Both the position numbers and the translations under genes were made by a program. This document shows, in pieces, positions 1 through 6,004 of a stretch of 6,144 bases of DNA. Numbering within the stretch: the first letter of the stretch is position 1; every line of letters starts with the position of its first letter. The DNA lies in NCBI GenBank assembly GCA_905215945.1, contig CAJMRZ010000097.1, positions 1 to 6,144 of the forward strand, written 5' to 3'. This stretch comes from an uncultured bacterium. Its GTDB lineage: Bacteria; Actinomycetota; Coriobacteriia; Coriobacteriales; Coriobacteriaceae. The notes under the pieces were generated by a model that saw nothing but the letters and a program-made list of their open reading frames with translations, had not been told where the DNA came from and made no database searches.

Positions 1-54
1 CTGGTGATCTCCGCCTTGAGAGGGCGGCGTCCTAAACCGCTAGACGAACGGGCC
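1..54 (-). tRNA. tRNA-Glu (CTC anticodon), 3' part cut by window edge
   Basis: Read on the minus strand from 54, the sequence folds as a tRNA. The acceptor 5' strand is GGCCCGT, followed by T8-C9. The D arm has GTCT/GGAC stems and a GG-containing loop. The anticodon stem is a perfect CCGCC/GGCGG pair enclosing CTCTCAA, so the anticodon is CTC (Glu). A short variable region follows, and ACCAG at 5-1 is the first strand of the T stem. The T loop, the rest of the T stem and the acceptor 3' strand lie outside the window. The layout and the GTTCGTCTAG-type D region match bacterial tRNA-Glu closely. Whether CCA is encoded cannot be seen. Confidence 0.93.
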
Positions 55-88
55 ACATGACATCTGCACTGCCGTGCTGCGAGGAAAT

Positions 89-117
89 ATATTACGGGAC
101 AAAAAACGTCAGCGCAA
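89..117 (-). promoter_or_regulatory. Candidate promoter for tRNA-Glu
   Basis: On the minus strand TTGCGC (117-112) and TAATAT (94-89) are separated by exactly 17 bp, and transcription would start near 82, about 28 nt before the mature tRNA 5' end. The -35 matches the sigma-70 consensus at only three positions and the -10 at four, and TATATT overlaps the -10 as an alternative. The AT-rich patch in a GC-rich setting directly before a tRNA supports the call; the exact boxes are uncertain. Confidence 0.4.
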
Positions 118-132
118 GAAGAAATTCCAAAT

Positions 133-151
133 TGCCGAAAAATTGTCGGCA
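133..151 (-). terminator. Weak hairpin after cca, possible terminator
   Basis: TGCCGA and TCGGCA form a perfect 6-bp stem with a 7-nt AT-rich loop, about 30 nt past the cca stop. The minus-strand sequence after it (ATTTGGAATTTC) is T-rich but has no unbroken T tract, so termination would be weak. Some cca transcripts could therefore read on into the tRNA gene. The remainder of the 127-bp gap between the tRNA and cca holds only the candidate tRNA promoter. Confidence 0.35.
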
Positions 152-181
152 GGTTATGGAACACGCAGGTAAACTGGGTAG

Positions 182-1576
182 CTAATTCAAGTTGAGATGG
201 ACCAAAAGAGCTTCGCGCTCGTTGGGAATGTTGTCTTCGATCACGGCGTCGAGGGCGGCGTTGAGTAGCTGGCCTAGCTCGGGTCCCGGTTTAACGCCTG
301 CACGGATCAAGTCGCCGCCGTTGATGGCGAGCATCTTGAGCGTATAGGGCTCCCCTGCCCCCAACAGATTATGGGCGAGTGCACGCATCTCCTCGATCGT
401 CTCGACGTAATAGAAGCACGACGGGGCCTTGCCGAGTGTGTCAGCACGCTTAAGGTCCATGAGCTCGTCAATCAGGCGGGCCGTGTCGACGCCCTCACCC
501 GAAAGCACGCGCATCATATTGAGCAGGCAGGAGCGCTCGGGGCGCAGCGGCTTGTCGTGATATTTGATGAGCAGGCACACGTCGCGCACCAGGTCGTGCG
601 AGAGCGCCAGGCGATCCATAATGACGCGCGCCTTCTTGGCGCCGAGCTCTGGATGACCGTAGAAGTGTCCGCTGCCGGCGTGATCGACCGTGAAGCACTC
701 GGGCTTGGACACATCGTGCAAAAACGCCGCCCACATAAGGCTCGATGAGGGCGCGACGCCGTCACACAGCGCCAGCTCCCCTGCCACCGTCAACACACGG
801 GCGATATGCTCGTAGACGTTAAACGCATGATAGACACTGCGTTGATCAAACCCGCGAGCGGGTGCAAGCTCGGGCACAGCGGCACAGATGAGCTCGGGGT
901 AACGCAGCATGGCGTCTCCCCCATGACCGGTCGAAAGAATGCCCTCGAGCTCAATACCCACACGCTCGCGCGCCACGGCATCGAGCAACGGCGCACATTC
1001 GGCCAAAGCCTGTTTGGTCGCGGGTTCAATCATAAAGTCCAGGCGGCAGGCAAAGCGCACCGCACGCAGCATGCGCAGGGCGTCCTCGTTAAAGCGACAC
1101 TTGGGATCGCCGACAGTGCGAATCAGCTTGCGCTCCAAGTCACCCTGGCCGTCGTAGCGGTCGACAAGCCCGCGCTCGGGATGCCAGGCCATGGCGTTGA
1201 CGGTAAAGTCGCGGCGCGCCAGATCGTCCTCGAGCGAGGCGGCGCACTCGACGCTCTGAGGATGGCGCCCATCGGTATAGAAGCCATCCAGACGGAACGT
1301 GGTGACCTCGATACGCTCGCCATCGGAAATAGCCGTGATTCCGCCAAATTTAATGCCCGATTCAACCACGGCGATATCCGCGGCCTCGAGCGCCGCCTTG
1401 GACTCCTGCCACAGGCCGCTACAGCACATATCAACATCATGGCTGGGGCACCCCATCAGGGCGTCGCGCACCCAGCCGCCCACGTACCAAGCTTCAAGAC
1501 CACCAGCCTCAAGCGCGCGAAGGACGCGCAGGGAGGCATCGGACGGTTGAGTACCGTTGAGCGAAACATTGCACAT
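182..1576 (-). CDS. cca: CCA tRNA nucleotidyltransferase (CCA-adding enzyme), class II, with HD domain
   Basis: This 464-residue cytosolic enzyme adds or repairs the 3'-CCA of tRNAs from CTP and ATP without a template. Class II hallmarks appear in order: GGWVRD (33-38), the metal-binding D-V-D (47-49), RRDFTVNAMA (121-130) and the nucleotide-selecting E-D-A-L-R (164-168). A C-terminal HD-type region follows, with H250, H257, the H287-D288 pair and H340-D341, as in enzymes that can also trim or repair tRNA ends. The length fits HD-containing bacterial members. The frame stays open upstream to a GTG at 1594, but AGGAGG sits 8 nt before the ATG at 1576 and inside that extension, so I use the ATG. 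A terminator separates it from the upstream kinase gene, and I see no convincing promoter in the 137 bp before it. A CC-only or A-only enzyme is not excluded by sequence alone, but a full CCA-adding enzyme is much likelier. Confidence 0.93.
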   Translation of the reverse strand: MCNVSLNGTQPSDASLRVLRALEAGGLEAWYVGGWVRDALMGCPSHDVDMCCSGLWQESKAALEAADIAVVESGIKFGGITAISDGERIEVTTFRLDGFYTDGRHPQSVECAASLEDDLARRDFTVNAMAWHPERGLVDRYDGQGDLERKLIRTVGDPKCRFNEDALRMLRAVRFACRLDFMIEPATKQALAECAPLLDAVARERVGIELEGILSTGHGGDAMLRYPELICAAVPELAPARGFDQRSVYHAFNVYEHIARVLTVAGELALCDGVAPSSSLMWAAFLHDVSKPECFTVDHAGSGHFYGHPELGAKKARVIMDRLALSHDLVRDVCLLIKYHDKPLRPERSCLLNMMRVLSGEGVDTARLIDELMDLKRADTLGKAPSCFYYVETIEEMRALAHNLLGAGEPYTLKMLAINGGDLIRAGVKPGPELGQLLNAALDAVIEDNIPNEREALLVHLNLN

Positions 1577-1584
1577 GCCTATGG

Positions 1585-1590
1585 CCTCCT
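1585..1590 (-). promoter_or_regulatory. Ribosome binding site that fixes the cca start
   Basis: AGGAGG, a perfect core Shine-Dalgarno sequence, lies 8 nt before the ATG at 1576. It falls within the coding frame of the longer GTG-start version, where it would be too late to act, so it argues for the shorter protein. Confidence 0.85.
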
Positions 1591-1713
1591 GCACTTGTGA
1601 GCGTTAATCGATGGTTCTCAAGAAGTCTAACAAGAAACGAGAAAGCGCGCACACGCAATCGCGTCGTCAATTCGATAAAACGAGACAGCAGACGCCACAT
1701 ACGTTCAGCGCGC

Positions 1714-1749
1714 AAAAAACACCCGCCTTGGTAATCCAAAGCGGGTGTT
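1714..1749 (-). terminator. Intrinsic terminator after the downstream PfkB kinase
   Basis: AACACCCGC and GCGGGTGTT (1741-1749 and 1718-1726 on the plus strand) form a perfect 9-bp stem. It is extended inside by a TTGG/CCAA pairing around a 4-nt loop after a single mismatch. On the minus strand the stem runs straight into a T tract (1719-1714). It lies about 22 nt after the stop of the kinase gene. There is no T tract on the other side, so it works in one direction only. Confidence 0.9.
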
Positions 1750-1771
1750 CGGCAACGATGTATCGATGCGG

Positions 1772-2704
1772 CTAGCAGACCTGGCGAACCTCGATGTGCT
1801 TCTTATATTCGTCCACCTTGGCAAAATCGCCCAGACCGGGGCACTCGACCACGTTGGCGCCGGTAGCCATCGAAAGGCGCAGGGCGTCCTCGACGCGCTC
1901 GGGGGCGTCATGCCACACGGACAGGAAGGCAGCGAGCGAGGAATCGCCGGCACACACCGTCGACAGCAGCTTGACGTCGAAGGTGCGGTTAGCAAACCAG
2001 ATGTGCTTGCCGTTGGAGAAGTACGCACCGGCGCCGCCGAGGGTCAGCAGCACGTTCTTGGCGCCCTTGGCGTGCAGCTCGGCCATCGCGCCCTTGACGG
2101 ACTCATCGTCGCCACCGCTCACCTTAATGCCAAAGATATCGAGCAACTCGTCGTCATTGGGCTTGATCAGCAGCGGCTCCATGGCAATGAGGTCTGCCAG
2201 CTGATGGCTAGAGATGTCGAGGACGAACTCGGCCCCCTTAGCCTTGACGCGGCGCAGGACCTCGGCCAGGAAGCCCTCGGAAGTGTTAGGAGGCAGCGAG
2301 CCGCTGATGACCAAGCAGGTCATGTCATCAAGCGAATCGATAAGCTCAAACATCTCCTGCTCATTGGCTTCGTTGATGGCGGCACCGGCGTTGACCATGT
2401 TGTACTCGGTGTCGGGGCCGGCATTGAGGAACACGTTGACGCGCGTGATGCCGTCGGTCCACACGGGCTTGACGGGCACGCCCAGGGCCTCGGCGCCCTT
2501 AACGATAAACTCGCCCGAGAAGCCAGCGAAGAAGCCCAGGATCGTGGTGTCGACACCGTAGTGGTCAAGAGTAAACGAGACGTTGAGGCCCTTGCCGTTG
2601 GGCGTGTAGACGGCGTTGCGGGTACGCGTGACGGTGTTAGCGTCAAGGCCGTCGCAGGCGATGTTGTAGTCAATGGCGGGATTTGCAGTGAGCGTGTAAA
2701 TCAT
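1772..2704 (-). CDS. PfkB-family sugar-phosphate kinase, 1-phosphofructokinase (FruK/LacC-like), second of a tandem pair
   Basis: A 310-residue cytosolic ribokinase-fold (PfkB) kinase of the 1-phosphofructokinase/tagatose-6-phosphate kinase group. It is expected to use ATP to phosphorylate a PTS-derived sugar phosphate, fructose-1-phosphate to fructose-1,6-bisphosphate being the likeliest reaction. Visible landmarks are TLTANPAID at the N terminus, NGKGLNVS (36-43), DGITRVN (84-90), GSLPP (135-139), KPNDDE (181-186), TLGGAGA (221-227) and CAGDS (251-255) with the presumed catalytic base D254. The usual GAGD anion-hole motif reads CAGD here. The frame extends to a GTG at 2719, but AAAGGA lies 6 nt before the ATG at 2704, which gives the same 310-residue length and N terminus as its paralogue. 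Its own -10 element and terminator suggest a single-gene unit. LacC or another substrate is possible, so I give no symbol. Confidence 0.9.
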   Translation of the reverse strand: MIYTLTANPAIDYNIACDGLDANTVTRTRNAVYTPNGKGLNVSFTLDHYGVDTTILGFFAGFSGEFIVKGAEALGVPVKPVWTDGITRVNVFLNAGPDTEYNMVNAGAAINEANEQEMFELIDSLDDMTCLVISGSLPPNTSEGFLAEVLRRVKAKGAEFVLDISSHQLADLIAMEPLLIKPNDDELLDIFGIKVSGGDDESVKGAMAELHAKGAKNVLLTLGGAGAYFSNGKHIWFANRTFDVKLLSTVCAGDSSLAAFLSVWHDAPERVEDALRLSMATGANVVECPGLGDFAKVDEYKKHIEVRQVC

Positions 2705-2710
2705 GAATGT

Positions 2711-2716
2711 TCCTTT
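2711..2716 (-). promoter_or_regulatory. Ribosome binding site that fixes the downstream kinase start
   Basis: AAAGGA on the minus strand lies 6 nt before the ATG at 2704. It overlaps the codons following the upstream in-frame GTG at 2719, which has no purine-rich SD at a proper distance. The ATG also matches the paralogue's start residue for residue (M-x-Y-T-L-T-A-N-P-A). Confidence 0.8.
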
Positions 2717-2738
2717 CACGAAGCAACGTGTTAATGAA

Positions 2739-2744
2739 AGTATA
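2739..2744 (-). promoter_or_regulatory. Candidate -10 element for the downstream PfkB kinase
   Basis: TATACT matches the sigma-70 -10 consensus at five of six positions and would start transcription near 2732, leaving a leader of about 28 nt with the SD. No good -35 is found 16-18 bp upstream (AGCCTT or TAGCCT there), so the promoter may need an activator or be weak. The short CACG/CGTG inverted repeat at 2717-2730 lies just after the start point. The rest of the 189-bp gap between the kinases holds the upstream gene's terminator and nothing else I can identify. Confidence 0.5.
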
Positions 2745-2830
2745 TTCCACGCATCGGTAAAAGGCTAGGGCAACTCGGTGAACGGTATGGAAGCGATGAA
2801 GTACGGCAGGACATCTCTCCCCCATGACGA

Positions 2831-2865
2831 AACAAAAAAGGCGCCCCGGCCGAAACCAGGGCGCC
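2831..2865 (-). terminator. Intrinsic terminator after the upstream PfkB kinase
   Basis: GGCGCCC and GGGCGCC (2865-2859 and 2846-2840) form a perfect 7-bp, all-GC stem with a 12-nt loop. On the minus strand it is followed directly by TTTTTTGTT (2839-2831). It lies about 28 nt past the stop codon at 2894. This is a strong intrinsic terminator between the two kinase genes, so the second needs its own promoter or readthrough. Confidence 0.93.
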
Positions 2866-2893
2866 GCATGCGCACGAATATGTCGCGTTTCGA

Positions 2894-3826
2894 TTACTGA
2901 CGATCGAGCTTGCGGACAGCAACGCGCTTGCTGTACTCATCGACGTGACCGAAGTCGCCGATGCCGACGGACTCGGCAACGTTGGCGCCGGTGGCCATAG
3001 CGAGCTTCATGGCCTCCTCGACGTTGTCGCGATCCCTGTACCACTTGTGCAGGAACGCAGCGAGGGTGCAGTCGCCGGCGCAGACGGAAGAAACCAGCTT
3101 GATGTTGAACTCACGCTTGGCGTACCAGATGTCCTCGCCGTTGGAGAAGTAAGCGTCGCCGCGGCTACCACGGGTGAGCAGCACGTTCTGAACGCCAGCG
3201 TCGTGAGCCATCTTCATGGCAACGCGGACCTCGTCGTCGGTGTCGACCGGCACGCCGAAGATGGCCTTCATCTCGTGATGGTTCGGCTTGATGAGCAGCG
3301 GCTTCTTGTGAGCGAGCTCCTTGAGCTTGTCGGAGGACAGGTCCAGGACGACGTCGGCGCCACGAGCCTGAGCGTGCTCCATGACCTGAGCCAGGAAGTC
3401 AGGCGTAGCTTTGGGAGGCACGGAGCCGGAAACGATCAGGCACTCGAGATCGCCCGCGGTGTCCAGGATGTTGTAGAGCTCCTCCTGGTGCTGCGGCGTG
3501 ATCGGAGCACCCGGGTTCAGGATGCCGTACTCGTGCTGGCCATCGTTGACGTAGGTGTTAATGCGCGTGATACCGTCGGTCCAGACCGGGCGGCAGAGGC
3601 AACCCAGGTTCATGACCTCCTCGACGATGAACTTGCCCGTGAAGCCAGCGAAGAAGCCGAGCGCGACGGTGTCGACGCCCATCTTCTTAAAGGCGAAGGA
3701 CACGTCGAGGCCCTTGCCGTTAGCCGTGTAGCTGGCCGAGCCGGTGCGGACGTTCTCGTCGGGCTCGAGCGGAGAGCTCGAAACCGTCATGTCGACAGCC
3801 GGGTTAGCGGTTAGCGTGTAGAACAT
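2894..3826 (-). CDS. PfkB-family sugar-phosphate kinase, 1-phosphofructokinase (FruK/LacC-like), first of a tandem pair
   Basis: A 310-residue PfkB kinase, the same length as its downstream neighbour; by hand I count 51 identities in the first 90 residues. It presumably phosphorylates fructose-1-phosphate or a related PTS sugar phosphate with ATP. Landmarks are TLTANPAVD at the N terminus, NGKGLDVS (36-43), DGITRIN (84-90), GSVPP (134-138), KPNHHE (180-185) and CAGDC (249-253) with catalytic D252. Cysteine replaces glycine in the GAGD motif, and another cysteine follows the aspartate. C76 and C78 form a C-x-C absent from the paralogue. The start is set by AGGGGGT 7 nt before the ATG. It lies 74 bp after ptsI with no terminator having a T tract and no recognisable promoter between, so co-transcription with ptsI is likely. 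Differences from the neighbour in the substrate-side region (about 95-110) may mean different substrates. Confidence 0.9.
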   Translation of the reverse strand: MFYTLTANPAVDMTVSSSPLEPDENVRTGSASYTANGKGLDVSFAFKKMGVDTVALGFFAGFTGKFIVEEVMNLGCLCRPVWTDGITRINTYVNDGQHEYGILNPGAPITPQHQEELYNILDTAGDLECLIVSGSVPPKATPDFLAQVMEHAQARGADVVLDLSSDKLKELAHKKPLLIKPNHHEMKAIFGVPVDTDDEVRVAMKMAHDAGVQNVLLTRGSRGDAYFSNGEDIWYAKREFNIKLVSSVCAGDCTLAAFLHKWYRDRDNVEEAMKLAMATGANVAESVGIGDFGHVDEYSKRVAVRKLDRQ

Positions 3827-3833
3827 TTACAGT

Positions 3834-3883
3834 ACCCCCTGTATATGTGAGGGCCGCGTGGCCGGCCCATTCCAACCACGCGG
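3834..3883 (-). promoter_or_regulatory. Leader hairpins between ptsI and the upstream PfkB kinase
   Basis: Two hairpins share bases here. Hairpin A pairs CCGCGTGG (3883-3876) with CCACGCGG (3861-3854), 8 bp perfect with a 14-nt loop. Hairpin B pairs GGGCCG (3868-3863) with CGGCCC (3856-3851). They cannot form together. No T tract follows either, so neither is a standard terminator. CCCT (3853-3850) can pair with AGGG (3840-3837) in the kinase SD, but only when hairpin B is absent. The base pairing is seen directly; a regulatory role is inferred. A simple mRNA-stabilising or processing structure at the ptsI 3' end is an alternative. Confidence 0.45.
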
Positions 3884-3900
3884 TTACCTCTGATACCAAA

Positions 3901-5604
3901 TTAGCGAGCTGCGGACTCGAGCAGTGCCTTGACCTCGGCGGCGGTGTTGCAGGCGAGCGCCTTCTCGGCGAGCTCGTCGCACTCGGCCTTGGTCCACTGG
4001 CTGATGGTCTTGCGGGCGCGCAGGATCGACGGAGCGCTCATCGAGAACTCCTCCAGGCCCCAGCTGATCAGCAGCGGCTCGAGCAGCGGATCGGCAGCGG
4101 CCTCGCCGCACATACCGACCATGATGCCGGCCTTCACGCCGCTCTCGATGATGTTCTTGAGCGAGCGGAGCACGGCGGGATAGTAAACCTGGTACAGGTT
4201 GGAGATGGTGTCGTTGCCACGGTCGGCGCACATGGTGTAGCCGATCAGGTCGTTGGTGCCGATGGAGAAGAAGTCGGCAACCTCGGCAAGACGGTCTGCG
4301 AGCAGCGAAGCGGCGGGCGTCTCGACCATGATGCCGACCTCGATGTTCTCGTTGAACTTGCGACCCTCTTCGGTCAGCTCGGCCTTGCACTGCTCGACGA
4401 GCTCCTTGACAGCCAAGACCTCCTCGACGCAGGTGACGAGCGGGATCATGATCTTGACGTCACCGAAGGCGCTAGCGCGCAGCAGGGCGCGGAGCTGGAC
4501 CTTGTACTGGTCGGGATTGGCCAGGCAGTAACGCACGGCACGGAAGCCCATGAAGGGGTTGTCTTCCTTGACCATGTGCAGATACGGAATCTCCTTGTCG
4601 CCACCCACATCGAGCGTGCGGATGATGACCGGAGCACCCTTGAGCGCGCTGGCGACCTTACGGTAGGCGTTGAACTGCTCCTCCTCGGAAGGAAGCTCGG
4701 CAGAGTCCATGAACAGGAACTCGGAGCGGAACAGACCGATGGCCTCAGCATCGTGATCGAGCGCGTTGGGCACGTCATCGGGGTTACCGATGTTGCAGGC
4801 GATGATCTTCTTGATGCCATCGGCAGTCACGGACGGCTTGCCACGGAAGGCCTCGAGGGCTGCCTTCTCGGCAGCGAAGGCCTCGGCCTTGGCGGTGTAG
4901 GCAGCGAGCGTCTCCTCGTCGGGATCGGCCTCAACGATACCCTTGCCACCGTCGACGACAACGGTCATGCCGTTGCGCAGCGCGGTGCAGCTGTTGGAAA
5001 CCGAAAGGACAGCCGGGATCTCGAGGGCACGCGCGATGATCGCGGAGTGCGACGTGCGGCCACCGGTCTCGGTGACGATACCGGCAACGTGGGCCTTATC
5101 GATCGTGGCGGTCATGGACGGCGTGAGGTCGTGCACGACAACGACAGTGTTCTCGGGCAGGACGGAGAGGTCGACGACCTCCTTGCCCAGCAGCTCGGCC
5201 AGAATACCGGTGCGGATGTCGGCGATGTCGGCCGCGCGCAGACGGAACATCTCGTCGTCCATGGACAGGAACATGTTCTCGAACATAGTCGAGGTGTCCA
5301 TGAGCGCCTGCTCGGCGCAGGTACCGCCGTCAATGGCGGCGTTGATGGCGTCGGTCATGCCCGGATCCTGAGCCAGGACAATGTGTCCGCTCATGATCTC
5401 GGCCTCGGCCTCGCCCACCGTCTCCTTCATGTGGTCGGCCTGAGCCTGGGTCTTCTCGCAGAAGACCGAAAGAGCGGACTGATAGCGCTCCTTCTCTGCT
5501 GCCGAATCAGCAACCTCGTGCGGCTCAAACGTCAAGTCGGGATCGACGGCAACCATGACGGTGCCGATACCGATGCCCTCGGAAGCGTTGACTCCCTGAT
5601 ACAT
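3901..5604 (-). CDS. ptsI: PTS Enzyme I (phosphoenolpyruvate-protein phosphotransferase)
   Basis: The general cytosolic PTS protein that autophosphorylates from PEP and passes phosphate to HPr. The 567 residues match the family's usual length. The N-terminal HPr-binding and swivelling domains (about 1-225) carry GGRTSHSAI, with phospho-accepting His186. The C-terminal PEP-binding barrel (about 250-540) carries GLFRSEFLFM (R293), IIRTLDVGGDK (R329), DFFSIGTNDL (444-453) and the catalytic Cys in MCGEAAADP (C499). The second PEP-utiliser signature is unusual: Gly455 replaces the common Gln and Cys459 a small residue. The start at 5604 (MYQGVNASEG) aligns with the family N terminus and has AGAGGA 6 nt upstream. 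An ATG two codons earlier (5610) is nearly as good, with GGAG 6 nt before it. A longer frame begins with TTG inside the ptsH terminator and is unlikely. ptsH precedes it by 133 bp, across a terminator, so it needs readthrough or its own promoter. Confidence 0.97.
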   Translation of the reverse strand: MYQGVNASEGIGIGTVMVAVDPDLTFEPHEVADSAAEKERYQSALSVFCEKTQAQADHMKETVGEAEAEIMSGHIVLAQDPGMTDAINAAIDGGTCAEQALMDTSTMFENMFLSMDDEMFRLRAADIADIRTGILAELLGKEVVDLSVLPENTVVVVHDLTPSMTATIDKAHVAGIVTETGGRTSHSAIIARALEIPAVLSVSNSCTALRNGMTVVVDGGKGIVEADPDEETLAAYTAKAEAFAAEKAALEAFRGKPSVTADGIKKIIACNIGNPDDVPNALDHDAEAIGLFRSEFLFMDSAELPSEEEQFNAYRKVASALKGAPVIIRTLDVGGDKEIPYLHMVKEDNPFMGFRAVRYCLANPDQYKVQLRALLRASAFGDVKIMIPLVTCVEEVLAVKELVEQCKAELTEEGRKFNENIEVGIMVETPAASLLADRLAEVADFFSIGTNDLIGYTMCADRGNDTISNLYQVYYPAVLRSLKNIIESGVKAGIMVGMCGEAAADPLLEPLLISWGLEEFSMSAPSILRARKTISQWTKAECDELAEKALACNTAAEVKALLESAAR

Positions 5605-5629
5605 TCCCATTCCTCTCTCCGTGTCATGT

Positions 5630-5658
5630 GATAAAGCGTTTTGCCATATCCATGACAA
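5630..5658 (-). promoter_or_regulatory. Candidate promoter for ptsI
   Basis: TTGTCA (5658-5653), five of six to the -35 consensus, is followed after exactly 17 bp by TTTATC (5635-5630), a weak -10 match at three of six. Transcription would start about 20 nt before the ptsI ATG, leaving just enough leader for the SD. It fits the need for a promoter after the ptsH terminator. The -35 lies inside the inverted repeat at 5639-5660. Confidence 0.35.
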
Positions 5659-5660
5659 AA
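5639..5660 (-). repeat. 22-bp near-perfect inverted repeat before ptsI, operator-like
   Basis: On the minus strand TTTTGTCAT and ATGGCAAAA flank a 4-bp GGAT centre. Eight of nine arm positions are Watson-Crick pairs and the ninth is T/G, a wobble in RNA. It covers the candidate ptsI -35 and overlaps the T tract of the ptsH terminator. As DNA it resembles a dimeric repressor site; as RNA it would be a second hairpin after the terminator. No matching copy was seen before the other genes. Confidence 0.5.
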
Positions 5661-5692
5661 GAGCGCAGCTACCTTACAACAGGTCACTGCGC
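5657..5692 (-). terminator. Intrinsic terminator between ptsH and ptsI
   Basis: GCGCAG (5692-5687) pairs with CTGCGC (5668-5663), followed inside by a T/G wobble, one G/A mismatch and a 4-bp ACCT/AGGT stem around a 6-nt loop. The minus strand then reads TCTTTTG. It lies about 45 nt after the ptsH stop. It should end most ptsH transcripts and so yield more HPr than Enzyme I. Confidence 0.85.
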
Positions 5693-5737
5693 CCCCAAAT
5701 ATGAACTTAGTTGTTCAACATGCGACCCGTTTGAGTT

Positions 5738-6001
5738 CTACTCGCCAAGACCGCTCTTGATGAGCTCGATGGCAGCAGCCAGAGCCTCGGCCTCGTCAGC
5801 GCCGTCGCACTTGACCTCGACCTCGGTACCGCAGGGGATACCAGCAGCCATGAGGGCCATCGGGGACTTGCCGTTGACCTCCTTCTCGGGGGTAACGACC
5901 GTCACGTCACAGGCATACTTGCCCATGGTGGAGGCGAACAGACCAGCCGGACGCATGTGCAGACCCTGAGGATTAACGAGGGTAGCCTTCTCAGAAACCA
6001 T
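5738..6001 (-). CDS. ptsH: Phosphocarrier protein HPr
   Basis: A small cytosolic protein of 87 residues, the normal HPr length, which carries phosphate from Enzyme I to sugar-specific EIIA domains. GLHMRPAG contains the phospho-accepting His15 with Arg17. NGKSPMALMAAG contains Ser46, which in low-GC Gram-positives is phosphorylated by HPr kinase for carbon catabolite control. Pro follows Ser46 here where Ile is typical. The start at 6001 gives the family N terminus and is preceded by AAAAAGGAG 6 nt upstream. The longer frame begins with GTG at 6058, extends through the leader and is rejected. The SD lies in an 8-bp inverted repeat with the upstream leader, which may control translation. ptsI follows in the same direction after a terminator. 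Confidence 0.97.
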   Translation of the reverse strand: MVSEKATLVNPQGLHMRPAGLFASTMGKYACDVTVVTPEKEVNGKSPMALMAAGIPCGTEVEVKCDGADEAEALAAAIELIKSGLGE

Positions 6002-6004
6002 AGT

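Noticed and set aside
806..1600. 264-codon plus-strand frame opposite cca
   Set aside because: It mirrors the conserved cca gene and shows no domain, RBS or composition of its own.
1577..1713. TTGACG (near 1670) as a -35 for cca
   Set aside because: No acceptable -10 lies 16-18 bp downstream; the sequence there is GC-rich.
1745..2734. 329-codon plus-strand frame opposite the downstream PfkB kinase
   Set aside because: It is a shadow of a conserved kinase gene; it also starts within the kinase's terminator stem and runs through its promoter.
2945..3814. 289-codon plus-strand frame opposite the upstream PfkB kinase
   Set aside because: It is an antisense shadow with no recognisable motif, and the kinase on the other strand is complete.
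3847..5631. 594-codon open frame on the plus strand opposite ptsI
   Set aside because: It is the antisense of a full-length, motif-complete Enzyme I. Long antisense frames are common in GC-rich genes; its translation has low-complexity G/L/V/D-rich sequence, no known motif and no convincing SD.
5605..5658. Upstream extension of ptsI from a TTG at 5658
   Set aside because: It would start inside the ptsH terminator T tract, has no SD, and adds residues not found in the Enzyme I family.
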